Shown: piece by piece, positions 60,425 through 64,000 of the stretch
How positions within the stretch are numbered: position 1 is the first letter of the stretch
How the letters are laid out: each line of letters opens with the position of its first letter
From: Pyrocephalus nanus
Taxonomy: Eukaryota > Chordata > Aves > Passeriformes > Tyrannidae
NCBI GenBank assembly: GCA_038380795.1
Contig: CM076261.1
Location: 13,999,226-14,063,225, forward strand
Direction of reading: 5' to 3'
DNA: 64,000 bases
The notes under the pieces: model-generated
Seen by the model: only the letters and a program-made list of their open reading frames with translations
Told to the model about the DNA's origin: nothing
Database searches by the model: none
Made by a program: the position numbers and the translations under genes

Positions 60425-61535
60425 AAATTGTCATTTATCTGTATTTATGCAATGCCTTTGACACAGTCCTCAATGGCATCCTTCTCTCTACGTTGGAGAT
60501 ATATGGATTTGATGGGTGGACTGTTTGGTGGATGAGGAATTGTTTGCATGGTCTCATCTGGGGGTAGTGGTCAGTGGTCAATGGCTTAATCTCCTGATGG
60601 ATGGCAATGAAAAGAGATGTCCTTAAGGGGTCCATACTGGGACCAGTGCTTACCAATGTCACTGACAATGATTGATTAAATCTCCAGCAAGTTTGCAAAC
60701 ACCTGAGTGGTGCAGCTGACACACCTGAAGGAATGGAATGTTATTTAGAGAGACCTTGATAAGCTCAGGAATTGGGCCTCTGGGAACCTCACAAGGTTCA
60801 ATAAGGCCAAGTGAAAGGCCCTGCAATTCCCACTACCAATACAGGTTGGGAAAGCAGCCCTGGGAAGAAGAACTTGGGGGTACTAATGGATGAGAGGCTG
60901 GACATGAGTCAGCAATGGGCACTTGCAGCCCAGAAAGCCAATTGTGTCCTGGGCTGCATCAAAAGCAGCGTGACCAGTGGGTCAAGGGAGATGATTCTGC
61001 CCCTCTGCTCCTGTGAGATCCCTCCAGGTGTGTTGCATTCAGCTCTGGAGTTCACAACACACAGAGGACATGGACCTATTGGAAAAAGTCCAGAGGAAGG
61101 CCACAGTAACAATGAGGGGGATGAAACACCTTTCCTATGAGGCTTTTCTGAGAGAGCTGGAGGTTGTTCAAACTGGAGAAGAGAAAGCTCCAGAGAGCTT
61201 GTGGTCTTCCACTACTTGGAGGGGACCTATGGCAAAGATGGAGACAAACTTTTTAGCAGGGCCTGTTGCAACTAAAGGAATAATGGTTTAAACTGAAAGA
61301 GGGTCAATTTAGATTACATATAAGGAAGAATTTATTTACAATAAAGGTGGTAAAACACTGGAGCAGGGTGCCCAGAGAGGTGGCTGATATCTCATTTCTG
61401 GAAACACTCAAGGTCAAGTTGGATTGGGCTCTGAGCAACCTGATCTAGAGGAAGGTATCCCTGCCCATTGCAGGGGGGTTGGACTAGATGACCTTCAAAG
61501 GATCCTTCCAACCCAAACTATTATATGATTATAAA
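60425..61535 (+). mobile_element. CR1 LINE, 5'-truncated inside reverse transcriptase, catalytic site lost
   Basis: The first recognisable residues are reverse-transcriptase motif A (VIYLYLCNAFDTV, 60430-60468) followed by LNGILLSTLEIYGFDGWTV. The SILGPVL motif appears near 60630. The block that should carry the catalytic Asp-Asp motif (F/YADD) reads SKFA and then breaks at about 60690-60705, so the two aspartates are gone. The C-terminal part continues (KKNLGVLMDERLDMSQQWALAAQKANCVLGCIK, 60868-60965; split here over the frame that starts near 60811). The 3' UTR carries GGGGTTGGACTAGATGACCT (about 61475). Degenerate octamers ATTATATG and ATTATAAA end the element (61520-61535). Many frameshifts make it a dead copy. 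The ORF2 tail wording differs from the 836-2470 copy, so it is probably another CR1 subfamily. Confidence 0.94.
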
Positions 61536-63595
61536 TACCAACAAGCTAAACAAGTAATCTTCAAACCACTTGCAAGCCCTATCTTGTTTGGGTAGTCCCA
61601 GGGACTGGGCAACTCAGCGTTCTCTTCCCTCTTTCCTTCTTCTTGAAGCAGAACTCCTGTCTTGGATGCATTGTGACATTCTGACATTCTTTACACAGGC
61701 ATCATTTACCACCTGCTCTCACACTTGGTCTCTTCTATATTAAAAAGGCATCTATTTGGCATTTCTATGCCTACGAATTTTCAGCATGTAAAACGTTCTG
61801 GGATAGTTTTTACGGCACTATGACTATGAATGGTGCAATCAGCATTCCCCTGCTCTCACACTTAAAAATATGAGATAAATAAACCCCCATATACTTACAT
61901 AACCTTTATAGACTGATATTAAAAAAACAGTTGTCAGAGGAGCAATAACTACTGGAAATAGGTCAAGCTATTCAAAGGACTGATATCATAAGAAATCAGC
62001 AAAATTTTTGCTTTTTTGCTGCGTGTGCTTAAAACTAAGAGTATTTGTTTTCCAGCCTAAAAATCCTGTTAAAATCTACAAAATAATTCAAATGCTAGAA
62101 AATACATTTGCTTAAAGAAACAAAAGAAAAAAATCTCAGAAGTAGTCAAATTCACTTGAACTGTGAAATATGACAATATTAAAGTTTGAAGGCATTTGTC
62201 TTTAAACTTTAGTTTTCTTCCAAATAACATGTAGCCTAACCTGCCAAAATTAAAGGTTTGTCATATGTTAGTTCACTTGCTGTAATACTAGAAAAGGTCA
62301 GAAAGCAAACTGAAAAAAGAGTCTGGACAGCTTCAACCTCAAGGCTTTACTTTATTCCAAGAGACAGGGTTATCAGTCATATTATTTCCTATAAAAATAA
62401 AAACAACTAATAAAAAGAAAAAAATCATAAGACTTAACATTCAAGGATATGACAAGAGGCTACTATTCTGATTTTGTAAGCAGTTTTCAATCATCTGAAG
62501 CAAAATATCATTCACCTTACTTGAATATTCAGATTCAGCCTCTAAGATAGCCTGCAACGGTTTAACTCATGGTGAATTTCTGAATTACTTTAACACACAG
62601 AGGTAAGATGGAGAAAAAAACCACGCAAGCCCTCAAAAACGGTTTATATAAAACCCCAAACAGATAAAAATCCTGAGAGCTGACTTGCAGTAAGTTACCG
62701 GTTGCAATCTATTCACATGTGATTTGTTCGATTAAACCAATCACTGTTTTATCTGTACTTGGGATAATTCCATAAAGTTATACAGATATTTTCCAAAGTA
62801 ATGATGAAAGAATAACATCTATGATTGGAATTTTGCAAGTCATCTTTATAAAAGAATGAGCAAATTGTATTTCTTGTACCACTATTAGTGCCAGCAGTGA
62901 AAATTTGAAAGAATATTTTCATTATTAAAAACCTGGAAAGGAATAAACTTTAAAAAAAATGTATTCCAGAAGAAGATTGGAATTCGGGCATTTACTATTA
63001 TAAAGCATAGTGATAAATTTAATGTACAGTCAAACTAGATTATTTCTCATATCCTCAGAAAATAAAGAACACTCCTCCATGGAGGAAACTGTGCACAGCA
63101 TGTCATCAACAGAGTTGAGAAAGAACTAGCGTAATATACCTCAGGATCTACATAAGCAGGAAAAGTTATAGAAAAAAATAAAAACGGGTGGACATGCATA
63201 AAACATTACTAAGTATTAGCTTTCCCCCAACACACATCCTTCTTTTTGCCTGCAAAAACTGTTTAATTGAAACTTTGATAATTTTGATGAATAAGACCAT
63301 TTTTACTCTAAAATTGACCATAAAACAATTTTACCATTCTCATAAAAGACGTGGAAGACCTAGAAAGGCACAGCTTAATGCTTTCCAATAACATTATTTT
63401 TTCAGGGAAAAAACCCTCCGTTACTCCTATACTCTTCACAAACTTATTATGAAAAATAAAGAAGTGCCTCAATATCCCCAAGGCAATGATTTTTCTGTGT
63501 ATTCAAGTGTCCCATATTAACTCTCACTTTTCAAAAACTAATACTGACAGAAATAGCCCTCCAGATTTTGTGCTACAATATGTAAAATAAGCCAA
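61536..63595. other. Unique AT-rich noncoding DNA
   Basis: No gene or known repeat is recognised. Confidence 0.45.
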
Positions 63596-63613
63596 TCAAA
63601 CAAACAAACAAAA
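63596..63613. repeat. Short (CAAA)n tract
   Basis: Three to four CAAA units. A minor simple repeat. Confidence 0.8.
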
Positions 63614-63949
63614 GCCATATACTTTCCTAATTTTCACCTCTTACTTGGGGATTGAAAAAAAATCAGTTTACTGAAGTGTATAAGTTTTATGAAACTCAAT
63701 AATACTTCTGTTCCGCAAACTATTGTTAATGTAGAAATCGAACATGAAGGTCACAAGAAGCATTCTGTTAACTTTAATTCTATTCTGGTTCTCTCTTCAC
63801 AAGTCTATCTATACCATCTTTTCTCTTCATCCAATCCTGTACATACAAAATTGAGATATTTAGTAGAATTAAAACACTTATCTGTTAATGCTTCTTCATT
63901 TAACATTCACTGGCTAACGTTCACCCTACAAGCATACCTTTCCCCCCAG
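63614..63949. other. Unique AT-rich noncoding DNA
   Basis: A 99-codon plus-strand frame (63689-63988) runs into the terminal T-rich tract and has no domain; it is taken to be chance. Confidence 0.4.
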
Positions 63950-64000
63950 CTTTTTTTTTGTTTTGTTTTGTTTTATTTTGTTTTGTAGGGTTTTTTTTTT
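63950..64000. repeat. (TTTTG)n low-complexity tract at the window edge
   Basis: TTTTG and TTTTA units followed by a T run that continues past the end of the window. Confidence 0.88.

Overview
This is AT-rich vertebrate nuclear DNA, almost certainly from a bird. The evidence is a set of CR1 LINE fragments ending in the CR1-type 8-bp terminal repeats (ATTCTRTG), plus two solo LTRs of the ERVL-like family, common in birds, whose ends read TGTCATGGTTTAACC and TGTCCTAGTTTCAGC. No species can be named from the sequence alone. I found no bacterial or organellar features, no tRNA, rRNA or CRISPR array, and no protein-coding exon that I can defend. Every open frame that looks like a known protein belongs to a decayed CR1 element. 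The other frames are short (up to about 137 codons), have no recognisable domain, and match what chance gives in 64 kb of AT-rich DNA. The window therefore reads as intergenic DNA (a gene desert) or the inside of a very long intron.

Layout. 1-5,000: a T/G-rich tract, a C/A homopolymer pair, a long but internally deleted CR1 (836-2470, +), a 29-nt near-palindrome (2863-2891), and a CR1 3' end (3860-4180, +). 5,000-20,000: mostly unique AT-rich DNA, with A-rich tracts near 7.85 and 8.42 kb, an ERVL-type solo LTR (12606-13166, -), a texture-based candidate conserved noncoding block (14.1-14.7 kb), and a small CR1 scrap (18641-18712, -). 20,000-32,000: unique DNA with simple repeats, including a 34-nt A tract. 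32,000-45,400: a CpG-enriched, possibly LTR-derived block (32.4-33.0 kb), several short inverted repeats, a CR1 fragment (42975-43172, -), a 110-bp run with no G or C, and a second solo LTR of the same family in the opposite orientation (44760-45334, +). 45,400-60,400: simple repeats, a CR1 tail with five octamers (48213-48286, -), further inverted repeats, a (GGAT)n microsatellite, and a GC-elevated block at 53.7-54.9 kb that no recognised repeat explains. 60,425-61,535: a CR1 (+) carrying reverse-transcriptase remnants whose catalytic Asp-Asp site is lost. The window ends in a (TTTTG)n-type tract.

No genes work together here. The visible history is one of insertion (CR1 retrotransposition, LTR retrovirus insertion followed by LTR-LTR recombination to solo LTRs) and decay. 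I looked for an undescribed system and found no support for one. The items most worth checking are the GC-elevated unexplained blocks, the candidate conserved noncoding blocks and the larger palindromes.
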